The notes beneath the pieces are model-generated. The model saw only the letters and a program-made list of their open reading frames with translations, was not told the origin of the DNA and did not search any database. From positions 558,001 through 622,000 of the forward strand of contig CAVRSD010000005.1 of NCBI GenBank assembly GCA_963723765.1: a stretch of 64,000 bases of DNA, written 5' to 3'. This stretch comes from DATBAX01 sp963723765 (GTDB taxonomy: Bacteria; Acidobacteriota; Terriglobia; Terriglobales; Acidobacteriaceae). The position numbers were made by a program, and so were the translations under genes. Of the stretch, positions 1-8,807 are shown piece by piece (position 1 is the first letter of the stretch; the number at the start of each line of letters is the position of its first letter).

Positions 1-601
1 TGTGACTTTGTGGTCGCACGCGCTGCAAGTCACGAACAACAACTTCATCGCCGAGGACAGTCTTGGCGGAGCGCTCCTGGCGGAGGGTCAACTGGAAGAG
101 GCCCAGCCACATTTCCGCGCGGCGGCAGCAATCCATCCTTCCGATCCTCTGAGCAGTCTGAATATTGCGTTCTATGAGCTGCAACATGATGATTTGCAGG
201 CAGCTATCCTGCAATTCAAGAAGACGATCGACCTGACGCAAGACTCCCGGATGCGAGCGTCCGCATTTACGAATCTCGGCTCCATTTACAGCCGTATCGG
301 AGATTTCCCTCGCGCGAGGGAAAGTTTTGAAGCTGCGGTTAGCCTGCGTCCTCGAACCATCCGCGCATGGATTGGGCTGGGACTGGTTGCGCAAAAATCC
401 AACGACTTCGGCGCAGCCATTCAGGCCTACCAAAAAGCCAATGCCATCCAGCCTTCTGACTTTGTCTATCTGCTTTTGGCTCGAGCTCTGGAACAAAGCG
501 GCCGCAAAAACGAAGCTCAAGCGGCCATGGAAGAAGCCAAACGATTGACCGAGAACTTCGAACAGGCCCAGCAAATCGCAAACGGTCTGCTCGCCCAATA
601 A
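1..601 (+). CDS. TPR-repeat membrane protein, 3' part (5' end outside window)
   Basis: About 199 residues of a protein whose beginning lies upstream of the window. The visible part is a run of tetratricopeptide repeats (for example around residues 20-55, 87-120 and 121-155), with the usual small/large residue alternation and Pro at repeat ends. It aligns closely over its whole length with the C-terminal third of the next gene (ALWS..VQVT.., then GALL.EG near its start and ALEQSGR near its end), so the two are tandem paralogues. The first codon in the window (GTG at 2) aligns to the middle of the paralogue and is not a true start. By analogy with the paralogue, the missing part should be a multi-pass membrane domain. 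The exact function is unknown. Confidence 0.8.
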   Translation, partial: VTLWSHALQVTNNNFIAEDSLGGALLAEGQLEEAQPHFRAAAAIHPSDPLSSLNIAFYELQHDDLQAAILQFKKTIDLTQDSRMRASAFTNLGSIYSRIGDFPRARESFEAAVSLRPRTIRAWIGLGLVAQKSNDFGAAIQAYQKANAIQPSDFVYLLLARALEQSGRKNEAQAAMEEAKRLTENFEQAQQIANGLLAQ

Positions 602-707
602 GCTTTGCGTATCTCGGTTCAACATCCGTCGGAACCCGATTCGACATCGGCAGCGAAAATTACCGTCTTATAATGACGACACTTAAAGTCGGCGAATGTG
701 CGCTGTC

Positions 708-2589
708 ATGGTGAAAGAAGAAAAGAAACTCGAGGTTCTCCGACGCAAGCACCAACCCACTCACGTCACCAGAAAAGCGAAATGTTGTTCTCTGCCTGCT
801 TCTTGTCGTGGCGACGCTTGCGCTTTACAACCCAGTCAGCCATTATCCATTCATTCATTTCGATGACAATCAATACGTCACCGAGAATTTGCACGTTCGC
901 GCCGGGCTGAGTTGGAACACCATCACATGGGCCTTCCGATCCATTGAAGAATACAACTGGCATCCGCTGACCTGGCTTTCACATGCTCTGGATTGCCAAC
1001 TCTTTGGCTTGAACCCCGCCGGACATCACTACACCAATGTGCTGTTGCATGCGGTCAATGCAGTGCTGCTGTTCTTGTTGCTGCAACGCGCCACTGGTTT
1101 TACATGGCGCAGCTTGATGGTCGCTGCGCTTTTTGCCCTGCATCCCATCAATGTGGAATCGGTGGCCTGGGTTGCGGAACGCAAAAATGTATTGAGCATG
1201 TTGTTTTTTCTGCTCGCACTGGGCGCTTACGGTAGCTACGCCCGCAAGCCCGGAATCGGCCGCTATGCTTTAGTCGCAGTCCTGTTTGCTTTGGGCCTGA
1301 TGGCCAAGCCGCAGATCATCACGTTCCCCTTTGTTCTGCTGTTGTGGGATTACTGGCCGTTGGGTCGCATGGGGCGCAGCTCGACTCTTCTCGGGAAGCA
1401 ATCAAGCCCTCTGCCGGCGCGTTCCTTCTCCTGGCTCGTGATGGAAAAGCTGCCGCTGCTGGCCATCTCCGCAGGCAGCGCTTTGATTACCATGAAAGCA
1501 CAGAGGGCAGGCCGGGCGGTCTATTCGCTGGCGGATGTTTCACTGTCCATACGCCTGGAAAACGCGGTCGTGGCCTATGCCCGTTATGTGGGAAAAGCAT
1601 TTTGGCCCGCGAATCTTTGCCTGCTGTATCCCCATCCGCTTGGCTCCCTGAAAGCATGGCAGATCATTCTCGCAACCCTATTCCTGGTGGTCGTCACGGT
1701 GGCCGTCTTTACGGCGAAGCGGCAACGATATCTTCTGGTGGGATGGTTGTGGTTCCTGGGAACCCTTGTGCCCATGATCGGGTTGGTGCAAGTCGGTGCC
1801 CAGGCGATGGCGGACCGTTATGCCTATATTCCATTCATCGGCCTATTTGTGATGGTCTGTTGGAGTGTGGGAGACTGGGCCGCACAGCGTGCGACCTTGA
1901 TTCGGTCGGCAGTCATTCCAATTGCAGTGGCGGTGTTGTTGGCGCTCGCAACCATCACGCATCGGCAACTCAGCTACTGGTCGAGCGATGTCGCTTTGTG
2001 GTCGCGAGTGGTGCAAGTCACGCCCGCCAATGCCTTCACTCAGGACAATCTTGGGGATGCATTGATCGGCGAAGGGAAGATTGATGAGGCTATGCCGCAC
2101 TTTGAGGCGGCCGTGCTGATGAGTCCTTCCGATGCGGTCGCCAACATCGATATCGCGACCTACGAACAAATCCATGGCCAGCTCCAGCAGGCGATAGAGC
2201 ACTATCAACTTGTGCTGCGGAGTCCAATGGATCAAAGACTGCGTATCCAAACCTTGGGAAACCTGGCTGCAGCTTATTGCAAACTGGGAGATTACACCCG
2301 CTGTCAGGAAAACTACGAAGCTGCGCTAGAGGCGGATCCCGAGAATCTGAAAGCGTTATTTGGCATGGGACTTCTGGCCAGGAAAACCGGCAATCCGCAA
2401 CAAGCCGTAGTCGCGTTTTCGCGGGTCGTAGCTCTCCAGCCCACCGATGTGGGCTACCTGCTGTTAGCAGGTGCCCTGGAACAAAGTGGCCGCCGGGACG
2501 ATGCCCAGGCGGCCACAGAGAAAGCCAAACAACTGTCCCAAAATATCGACCAGGCCCAGCAAGTCGTAACCCGCCTTCTTACTCAATGA
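708..2589 (+). CDS. TMTC/PMT-like multi-pass membrane protein with C-terminal TPR repeats (frameshift near 780)
   Basis: The uninterrupted frame (808-2589, 593 aa) starts inside the first membrane helix. A charged N-terminus beginning ATG at 708 (MVKEEKKLEVLRRKHQ...) lies in another frame and joins it if one A of the AAA at 780-782 is removed, giving about 626 aa. After the first helix comes an HFDDNQYV motif, then some ten hydrophobic segments, and from about residue 400 four or so TPR units. This layout resembles eukaryotic TMTC O-mannosyltransferases and their bacterial relatives: an acidic motif in the first periplasmic loop and a TPR tail for acceptor binding. Glycosyl transfer from a polyprenyl-phosphate sugar is inferred, not shown. 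It is paralogous to the preceding gene. Confidence 0.75.
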
Positions 2590-2615
2590 GCCGGGTCGCC
2601 CGTGCATGACAATAT

Positions 2616-3149
2616 TTATTTTTCGTCGATCATAACCCAGGCTTTGGTATTTTCCCAGCTCATACTCAGGGCGCAGCCTTTGCCTTTTTGATCCAGTGAA
2701 ATAAGGAAGTTCTCCACTGGCGCGGAAGTCTTGGACACCTTCATATCCACTCGCGCCAACTCATCAGATTCGTATTTATACGGAACTCCCCATTCGCCTG
2801 TCTTCTTGTTGACGATAAGTGTCCACTTGCTCTGAGTGGGGACGGTGAAAATGGTATAGCTGCCGGCCGGAACGGCTTTCCCGCCAATGGTCAGATCGGC
2901 ATCAGTAACAAACGTCGTTGCTTCGTTGGCTCCAGCTCGCCACACCTGGCCGAAGGGAACCAGATCACCGAAAATTTTGCGCCCCTTCATCCGCGGACTG
3001 GAGTAATCAATCGTGATGGTCTTGCCATCCGCCAATTTACATTGGGCCTGGGCGGGAGGGCTGGGACGCTGGCTCTTGTCTTCTTGAGCGGTAGCAAAGA
3101 CGGTAGCTGCCAGTAAGAGCAGGGCGAGTAGAACCATTTTCTTATGCAT
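2616..3149 (-). CDS. DUF2911 family secreted protein
   Basis: 177 aa. A Sec signal peptide (residues 1-21, ending ATVFATAQ) is followed by one DUF2911 domain: it begins with a YSSPRMKGRKIFG segment, then VPFGQVWRAGANEATTF, and has the PAGSYTIFTVP strand typical of the family. DUF2911 proteins are common in Acidobacteria and Bacteroidetes. They are exported and have no established activity. The ATG at 3149 is preceded by AAGGAGAATTC, a good ribosome site. It stands alone and converges with the TPR protein gene. Confidence 0.85.
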   Translation of the reverse strand: MHKKMVLLALLLLAATVFATAQEDKSQRPSPPAQAQCKLADGKTITIDYSSPRMKGRKIFGDLVPFGQVWRAGANEATTFVTDADLTIGGKAVPAGSYTIFTVPTQSKWTLIVNKKTGEWGVPYKYESDELARVDMKVSKTSAPVENFLISLDQKGKGCALSMSWENTKAWVMIDEK

Positions 3150-3246
3150 GAATTCTCCTTAAAAGTGTGCGAGTGCTGGTTGCGATTGCTAATTGCTTTG
3201 ACGGATCAACAATGCTCCGGATAGCAAACCCCCGCAATTATGCGCC

Positions 3247-3528
3247 ATGCCAGGGGAACAGTACAATCTACGCATGCCCGTTTTCGATGAGAAAAACGAA
3301 GAACTCGACCACTACGAAACTATGATGGGCGTCCCGCGCGGACGACTCGCTGTGACCATGGACATGATCACCGACGCCATGGCGCTGGTGGGACAGCATG
3401 GCGTCTATTGCCAGAGCCAGCGCTGGCCCGGCAAGCCGGTCATGGACATTCAGTTAGTGATGAAGAACCTTACCGATGCGAAAGAACTGATCCAGAGCGT
3501 GATGGAAGAGCTGAAGAAGTCGGCTTAA
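3247..3528 (+). CDS. small hypothetical protein
   Basis: 93 aa, not recognised. It is acidic, mostly helical in character, without signal or membrane segment, and ends in an amphipathic Lys/Glu-rich helix (LTDAKELIQSVMEELKKSA). Codon use matches the neighbours and no competing frame is better. A second ATG at 3274 (MPVFDEKNEE) has an AGGGG about 16 bases upstream and could be the true start, giving 84 aa. It converges with the alpha-galactosidase gene. Confidence 0.6.
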   Translation: MPGEQYNLRMPVFDEKNEELDHYETMMGVPRGRLAVTMDMITDAMALVGQHGVYCQSQRWPGKPVMDIQLVMKNLTDAKELIQSVMEELKKSA

Positions 3529-3554
3529 CAGCGCCGTGTTCTACCAGACCCTCA

Positions 3555-4760
3555 CTACGGTTTCACCGTAATCATCACCACTCCGTGCGACGGAACCACG
3601 GCAGAAAACTTTCCGGTGAATTTTCCCAGGTCTTTGTGTTGCCACAAATCGCGCACGGACGCATTCAAATGATCGGGGTAGCCCAGGTCTTCCCAATTCA
3701 CCGTGATTTCCTGCTCAGCAGCACCACGATTGAAGAGAATCACCGCGCGATTGCCGCCTTGCAGCGGCCGGGCCAATACTTCCAGATCGCCATCTTGCCG
3801 TACCGGTTTGCCTTCGCTGCCCAGCGGGTCCTGATCGATCGCGATGACTTCCTTGTTGGTCAAGATTTCATGGATCTCCGGCTTCATATCCCGCAAATCA
3901 TTGCCCGCAATCAAGGGCGCGGCCAGCATGGCCCACAGGCTGAAGTGTGACCGATATTCAACCGTGGTCATGCCGCCGTTTCCGACTTCAAGCATATCGG
4001 GATCGTTCCAGTGACCGGGCCCGGCAAATGACTCGATCCCAACTTGCTGGTCCACAATCGCCAGCACGCCATTCGAGCAGCAAGTTCCGTCCGGCCACTT
4101 CGCACTGCCGCCCCACCGGTCCTGAATGTCTCCCGTAGAACGCCAGAGATTGCCGCCCACTTCCTTGCCCCACAGCCAGGGCTTGGCGGTGCCCCATTCG
4201 CAGATGCTCAACACAATCGGACGGCCGCTGGCATCCAATGCGTGTCGAATATTTGCATACGACGATTTGGCGTCTTGCGTGGTGGTACTGCACCAGTCGT
4301 ATTTCAGATAATCCACGCCCCAGGCGGCGTACTGGAGCGCGTCCTGATATTCGTGGCCGAGGCCGGCTGGGCGACCGGCGCAAGTCTTCGAGCCAGCGTC
4401 AGAATAAATTCCAAACTTCAACCCAAGTGAGTGAACATAGTCAGCCAGGGCTTTAATGCCGGAAGGAAAGTGCTGCGGATCGGCGACGATGTTGCCGTTT
4501 TTATCCCGCGATACCTGCCAGCAATCATCGATCACGACATACTGGTACCCGGCGTCCTTCATGCCGGATTTCACCATGCCGTCGGCCATCCCTTTGATCA
4601 TGTCTTCGCTGACGTTGCACCCAAACTTGTTCCATGAATTCCAGCCCATGGGCGGCGTAAGCGCAAGATTGCGAGATGGAGAACTATTTTCCTGTGCCAA
4701 CAGGAAGGCAGGCGTGAATAGCGTAATAAGCGCAAGCAGCGTCGTTATGATCGTTTTCAT
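3555..4760 (-). CDS. GH27 family alpha-galactosidase, secreted
   Basis: About 401 aa from the ATG at 4760; the frame stays open to 4820, but the Sec signal peptide (MKTIITTLLALITLF..LLAQ) fits the inner start. Family GH27 hydrolyses terminal alpha-galactosyl residues with retention. Motifs: TPPMGWNSWNKFGC near residue 35, IDDCWQ at 77, GLKFGIYSDAG at 113, the nucleophile Asp in YLKYDWC (D155), and the acid/base Asp in RSTGDIQDRW (D211). A short beta-sandwich C-terminal domain follows, as in the family. It diverges from the lectin-like/PD40 gene at 4908, which may act on related glycans. Confidence 0.92.
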   Translation of the reverse strand: MKTIITTLLALITLFTPAFLLAQENSSPSRNLALTPPMGWNSWNKFGCNVSEDMIKGMADGMVKSGMKDAGYQYVVIDDCWQVSRDKNGNIVADPQHFPSGIKALADYVHSLGLKFGIYSDAGSKTCAGRPAGLGHEYQDALQYAAWGVDYLKYDWCSTTTQDAKSSYANIRHALDASGRPIVLSICEWGTAKPWLWGKEVGGNLWRSTGDIQDRWGGSAKWPDGTCCSNGVLAIVDQQVGIESFAGPGHWNDPDMLEVGNGGMTTVEYRSHFSLWAMLAAPLIAGNDLRDMKPEIHEILTNKEVIAIDQDPLGSEGKPVRQDGDLEVLARPLQGGNRAVILFNRGAAEQEITVNWEDLGYPDHLNASVRDLWQHKDLGKFTGKFSAVVPSHGVVMITVKP

Positions 4761-4907
4761 TTTAGTTGTTGGAATTGTCCCCGATAGTTGTATCAGAGAG
4801 CATGGCAGAGACGAAAGCACTAACGCTCACCATGACAGCTCTTAATTGACAATCCTGAGTTGCCGCTCTACCTTTCCAATGTTTCTGTTCGTAGGAGGCA
4901 TCTTCCC

Positions 4908-6463
4908 TTGCAGAGAAAAAATGTTTCGTTGATAGCATTGATGGCAGGCACTTGTTTGCTGATGGGTGTCGCATCGAATCACTCCTTTGCTGAGAGCAAC
5001 ACTCCCGTCGGCATATTCGAAAGCCACGGAGATGTCGGCACGGTGCTTCATCCCGGCTCCGTGGAATTTGACGCGGCCAAGAAGGCATACACCATCGCGG
5101 GTAGTGGCGAGAACATGTGGCTGGGCGCGGATGCCTTCCAGTTTGTCTGGAAAAAGATTTCTGGCGATGCCATGCTCACCGCCGATATCAGCTTCCTCGG
5201 CACCGGCGGCAATGAACATCGCAAGGCGGTATTGATGTTCCGCCAAAGTCTGGACGCGGATTCTCCCTACGTCGATATCGCCCGGCACGGCAACGGAATG
5301 ACCGCCCTGCAATTCCGTACCGAGACTGGCGCACTCACCCATGAGATTCAGTCGAACATCTCTGCGCCTAGCCGATTGCGCATCGTAAAGCGCGGAGACT
5401 ACGTTTACATGTCGCTGGCGGATGGCGGAGATGCGCTACACCTGGCTGGCGGCTGGCTGCGGATTCCGTTGCAGGGATCGTTCTATGTGGGGATCGGCGT
5501 CTGCTCCCACAACAAAGACGTGATCGAGAAAGCCGTATTCTCGAATGTCGATTTGGTGACAACAATGCCCGCTTCGACTGGGCCCGCCGACGCTTTACAG
5601 TACGCTGGAGAGAGTTGGCATCTCCTCCACCGATCGGCAGGTGGTTTACATTGCGCCAGGACGTTTCGAAGCCCCCAACTGGACACGCGATGGCCAATCG
5701 TTCCTCTTCAATCGCGATGGCCACATCGAACGCCTGCCCGTAACCGGCGGGAAACCCGAGAGTCATCGATACTGGATTCGCCACTCGCTGCAATAACGAT
5801 CACGGCATCTCGCCGGATGGCACCCAGCTCGCGATCAGCGACAATTCTCAAGAAAAGCATGACTCGCTGGTGTATCTCGTGCCTATCGGCGGCGGCACGT
5901 CTCGCCGCATTACGCAAAACTCGCCTTCCTACTGGCATGGCTGGTCGCCCGACGGAAAGACGCTAGCCTTCGTCGGCCAGCGCAACGGCGATTTTGATAT
6001 TTACACCCTTCCTGCCGATGGGGGATCGGCAAGTGCAGGGGCCGATTCTCGCATAGAAGAAACGCGCCTCACTACCGCTAAGGGTCTCGACGATGGCCCC
6101 GAATATTCTCCCGATGGAAAATACATCTACTTCAACTCTGAACGCGGCGGGCACATGCAGATTTGGCGCATGCGTCCGGATGGAAGCGAGCAGGAGCAGG
6201 TATTCTCCGACGATTACAACAACTGGTTCCCCCACATTTCGCCTGATGGGCAATGGATGGTGTTCCTCACCTATGACAAAAGTGTCACCGGCCATCCCGA
6301 AAACAAAGATGTGATGTTGCGTCTGATGTCGCTCAGCGACAAGAAGATAGGAATACTGGCCACCCTGTTCGGCGGCCAGGGCACGATCAACGTCCCTTCA
6401 TGGTCGCCCGACAGCAAGCAGGTGGCGTTTGTGAGTTATCAGTTGGTGCCGGAGGAAAAATGA
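4908..6463 (+). CDS. secreted protein with N-terminal laminin-G/DUF1349-like domain and C-terminal PD40 beta-propeller (two frameshifts)
   Basis: Reading needs two one-base shifts: near 5583-5585 (an extra C in CCC) and near 5760-5762. Corrected length is about 517 aa. The start is set at TTG 4908 because AGGAGG lies nine bases upstream (4893-4898) and a signal peptide follows (ALMAGTCLLMGVASNHSFA). Residues about 25-215 resemble a concanavalin/laminin-G fold (ENMWLGADAFQFVWKKISGD; KAVLMFRQSLDADSPYVDI). The rest has repeated PD40/TolB-like blades (ISPDGTQLAISD, WSPDGKTLAFVG, YSPDGKYIYFNS, ISPDGQWMVFL, WSPDSKQVAFVS). Likely a cell-envelope or extracellular binding protein. It is divergent from the alpha-galactosidase. 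Confidence 0.75.
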
Positions 6464-6810
6464 GGGTCCGCTAGCGGTATCTATTGTGGATGGCCGCGCT
6501 GATCATAGGAGCTGCCGTGGCTCACCACCTCGCATGGCTAGCGAGGCAACACTGAGAATCGGGTCATCTCAAAGCCTTGGGGGGAACAGTTGGTAAGAGT
6601 GCTTACCCGCTACTTCACCGCAATTATCGTCTTGATTCTGTTGTTGATGATCGTGTTCGTTCCGATCGTGAACCGAAGAAGTCAGAGGCTCGGGTTTCGC
6701 CACCCCGCGATATCCTTCCGCTAATTTCAGCCCGAAATATAGAACGAGAACTCAGCAACTGATGTCCAGGGATTCGCGAGATGGATTTTGTGGCCCCCAA
6801 CAATAAACGT
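6464..6810. other. intergenic stretch
   Basis: About 350 bases between two unrelated genes. It has no recognisable RNA gene or terminator. The only coding candidate is the short single-helix ORF listed separately. Confidence 0.5.
6599..6724 (+). CDS. possible 41-aa single-pass membrane peptide
   Basis: GTG-started ORF whose product is one strong hydrophobic helix (AIIVLILLLMIVFVPIV) followed by a basic tail rich in Arg. The shape is that of a small membrane protein, but the ribosome site is weak (GGGGGG lies about 15 bases upstream) and there is no homology I can recall. A chance hydrophobic frame in a 350-base gap is equally possible. Confidence 0.25.
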   Translation: MLTRYFTAIIVLILLLMIVFVPIVNRRSQRLGFRHPAISFR

Positions 6811-7872
6811 CTACCTCCCCAACTTCTCCTCGAAAAACTTGGCCATCAACTCAAGCGCTTCTGTAGTTTCAGGAAGCTGAAAGTGATACCAGAAGGCATG
6901 CGGCAGTGCCTCGAAGACCACTAGCTGGGCATCGTCTCCGGCACGAAGAAGCGCACGATGGAACAAGGCGGTATCACTTAGCAGGAGATCGCGGGAACTG
7001 GTGACCAGCAGGCTCGGAGGCATGCCGTGCAAATCCGCAAAAATCGGCGAGAGCACGGGGTCTTTGGGGTCAGTCTTCCCGACATAAGCATCTTCGCGGG
7101 GTTTCGTTGGATCACTCGGCTCCAGCATGCCAGGAAGTCCATTGAGCGTGTAAATCTGCCGGGAATCGCTGGGGCGGCTGTAATCCGCCAGCCCCGAAAA
7201 AATCCCGAGGGCTCCAGGGAGCGGCAGTTGCAATTGCTTCAGCCTGACTGCCACCTCGGCGGTCAGAATCGCTCCCGCCGACGTCCCATAAACTCCAATA
7301 TTGTGTGGCTTGTAGGTTTTGAGTAGCTCCTTGTAAACCGCGACCACATCGTCGACCGCTGCGGGAAAAGGGTTCTCCGGGGCGAGCCGGTAATACACCG
7401 AGAAGACCTTAATCTTCGCCAGGTTCGAGATGGGAACGCCCTCGATCAGAGAGCCCGAATCAGAATTGAATCCGCCACCGTGTAGATTGATCAGCACGCG
7501 GCCACGATTGGCTTCCGGCATGGAAAGCGGCGTAATGATGTCGGTACGAACGCCAGCCGTGGTGGTTTCCTCGATGTTGACTGGATAGATCTTCCGCGCT
7601 TCGGCAGAGTCTTGTTTGCGCCACTCGTCGGTGTGTTCACGCCGTTCGGCGAGCGTCTCCGGACCGGACTTATATTTTGTGATCTCGGCCAGCCACTTCT
7701 GCGCTTCCGGACTAATGGTGGATGGCATGGGGATCACGCGCGTGAGATGTGCGGTTCCGTCCGCGTCGAAGGTAGCGGAGTCCTGCGGCGCCGTGGGATT
7801 CGACTGGGCGGCGAGAGTCGCGGCCAGCGATATTACGACTGCAATGGTACGGAAAACTCCTGTCAGGTTCAC
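6811..7872 (-). CDS. secreted alpha/beta-hydrolase (HSL-family esterase/lipase)
   Basis: 353 aa. Signal peptide 1-22, then a hormone-sensitive-lipase type esterase: oxyanion motif HGGGF (131-135), nucleophile elbow GTSAG (196-200, Ser198), catalytic Asp in SSRD (about 295) and His in LPHAF (325). Such enzymes hydrolyse short-chain carboxyl esters, including acetylated carbohydrates. It follows the TIM-barrel gene by 43 bases on the same strand, so the two are probably cotranscribed. Confidence 0.9.
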   Translation of the reverse strand: MNLTGVFRTIAVVISLAATLAAQSNPTAPQDSATFDADGTAHLTRVIPMPSTISPEAQKWLAEITKYKSGPETLAERREHTDEWRKQDSAEARKIYPVNIEETTTAGVRTDIITPLSMPEANRGRVLINLHGGGFNSDSGSLIEGVPISNLAKIKVFSVYYRLAPENPFPAAVDDVVAVYKELLKTYKPHNIGVYGTSAGAILTAEVAVRLKQLQLPLPGALGIFSGLADYSRPSDSRQIYTLNGLPGMLEPSDPTKPREDAYVGKTDPKDPVLSPIFADLHGMPPSLLVTSSRDLLLSDTALFHRALLRAGDDAQLVVFEALPHAFWYHFQLPETTEALELMAKFFEEKLGR

Positions 7873-7915
7873 ATTTACTCCTGGATTGGAAAATCAAGAC
7901 GGCTGATGACGATCG

Positions 7916-8764
7916 CTAGCCTGAATGCTTAACACGAAACGTTTGCAGGCACTTGCGCGCGGTATCAAGTTCGGAAAACCGGCTGCCTTCCTGCTCCACC
8001 AAGTAATATTCCACACCACCGCCGCCCTCGGCGGCTGCGAAGATGTTTTTCCAATCCGCTACACCCTCGCCAAATAAAACTGTGTAGCCCTTGTCTTTTT
8101 CAGGGGACCAGTCCTTGCAATGGATCGATCGGATGCGTCCGGGATTGGCGCGAATCCATGCCACCGGATCTGATCCGGCTTCGAGGCACGTGCCCACATC
8201 AAGTTGCAGCATGACCGATGGCTTCGTATTCGCTGCAAGTATTTCGATGGGGCGCCGCCCCTCGATGGGAGTAAACTCCGGCTGGTGATTATGGTAGCCC
8301 ACCTTCAATCCAGCAGGTTCAAGCTTCTCAGCAGCAGTGTTCAGCCCGTCCGCAACCGCTTTCCACTCGTCTAAACGTACTTTCGTAGAGGTGCTCGCCT
8401 GAACAACGTACTTGCTGCTGAGAATCAAGTTCATGTCTCGCGTCCGCGAAATGTTGGCTGTACTCAAATATGCTTCGTCGTTGTGGGTCGAAGAGCAGCG
8501 AATGCCTAGATCGTCCAACAATTTTCTCATCTGCTTCGTCTGAATTTCGGTCCAGTCGAAATACGGTGCGTAGAATTCAATGCATTGATATCCCATCTGG
8601 GCCACGGCCCGAACCGTGCCTTCGGGATCTTTTTTCAGCGAGTCGCGCACTGAATACATCTCAAGGCCAACTGGGAGCGATGCCGATGCATGAGCAGATA
8701 AAGCCCAGGGCAGCATCGCCGACAGGGCCAGAAAAGACCGCCGGGATAACGGGGAGGATGGCAT
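7916..8764 (-). CDS. Tat-exported sugar phosphate isomerase/epimerase-like TIM-barrel protein
   Basis: About 282 aa from ATG 8764 (the frame is open to 8836). The N-terminus has a twin-Arg signal (SRRSFLALSAMLPWALSAHA). The rest matches the xylose-isomerase-like TIM barrel of AP endonuclease family 2: EMYSVRDSLKKDP at the first strand, GYQCIEFYAP, YHNHQPEF with metal-ligand His, LQLDVGTC, and SIHCKDW. Members act on sugars, often as epimerases or isomerases. The substrate is unknown. It overlaps nothing and precedes the esterase. Confidence 0.88.
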   Translation of the reverse strand: MPSSPLSRRSFLALSAMLPWALSAHASASLPVGLEMYSVRDSLKKDPEGTVRAVAQMGYQCIEFYAPYFDWTEIQTKQMRKLLDDLGIRCSSTHNDEAYLSTANISRTRDMNLILSSKYVVQASTSTKVRLDEWKAVADGLNTAAEKLEPAGLKVGYHNHQPEFTPIEGRRPIEILAANTKPSVMLQLDVGTCLEAGSDPVAWIRANPGRIRSIHCKDWSPEKDKGYTVLFGEGVADWKNIFAAAEGGGGVEYYLVEQEGSRFSELDTARKCLQTFRVKHSG

Positions 8765-8807
8765 GCCGGAAATCGTACTACAGTCGAGATCGGGAACGCA
8801 CTTCCGG

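Noticed and set aside
1344..2084. 246-aa plus-strand ORF in another frame of the TPR protein
   Set aside because: Overlaps a frame with membrane helices and TPR motifs and shows none itself.
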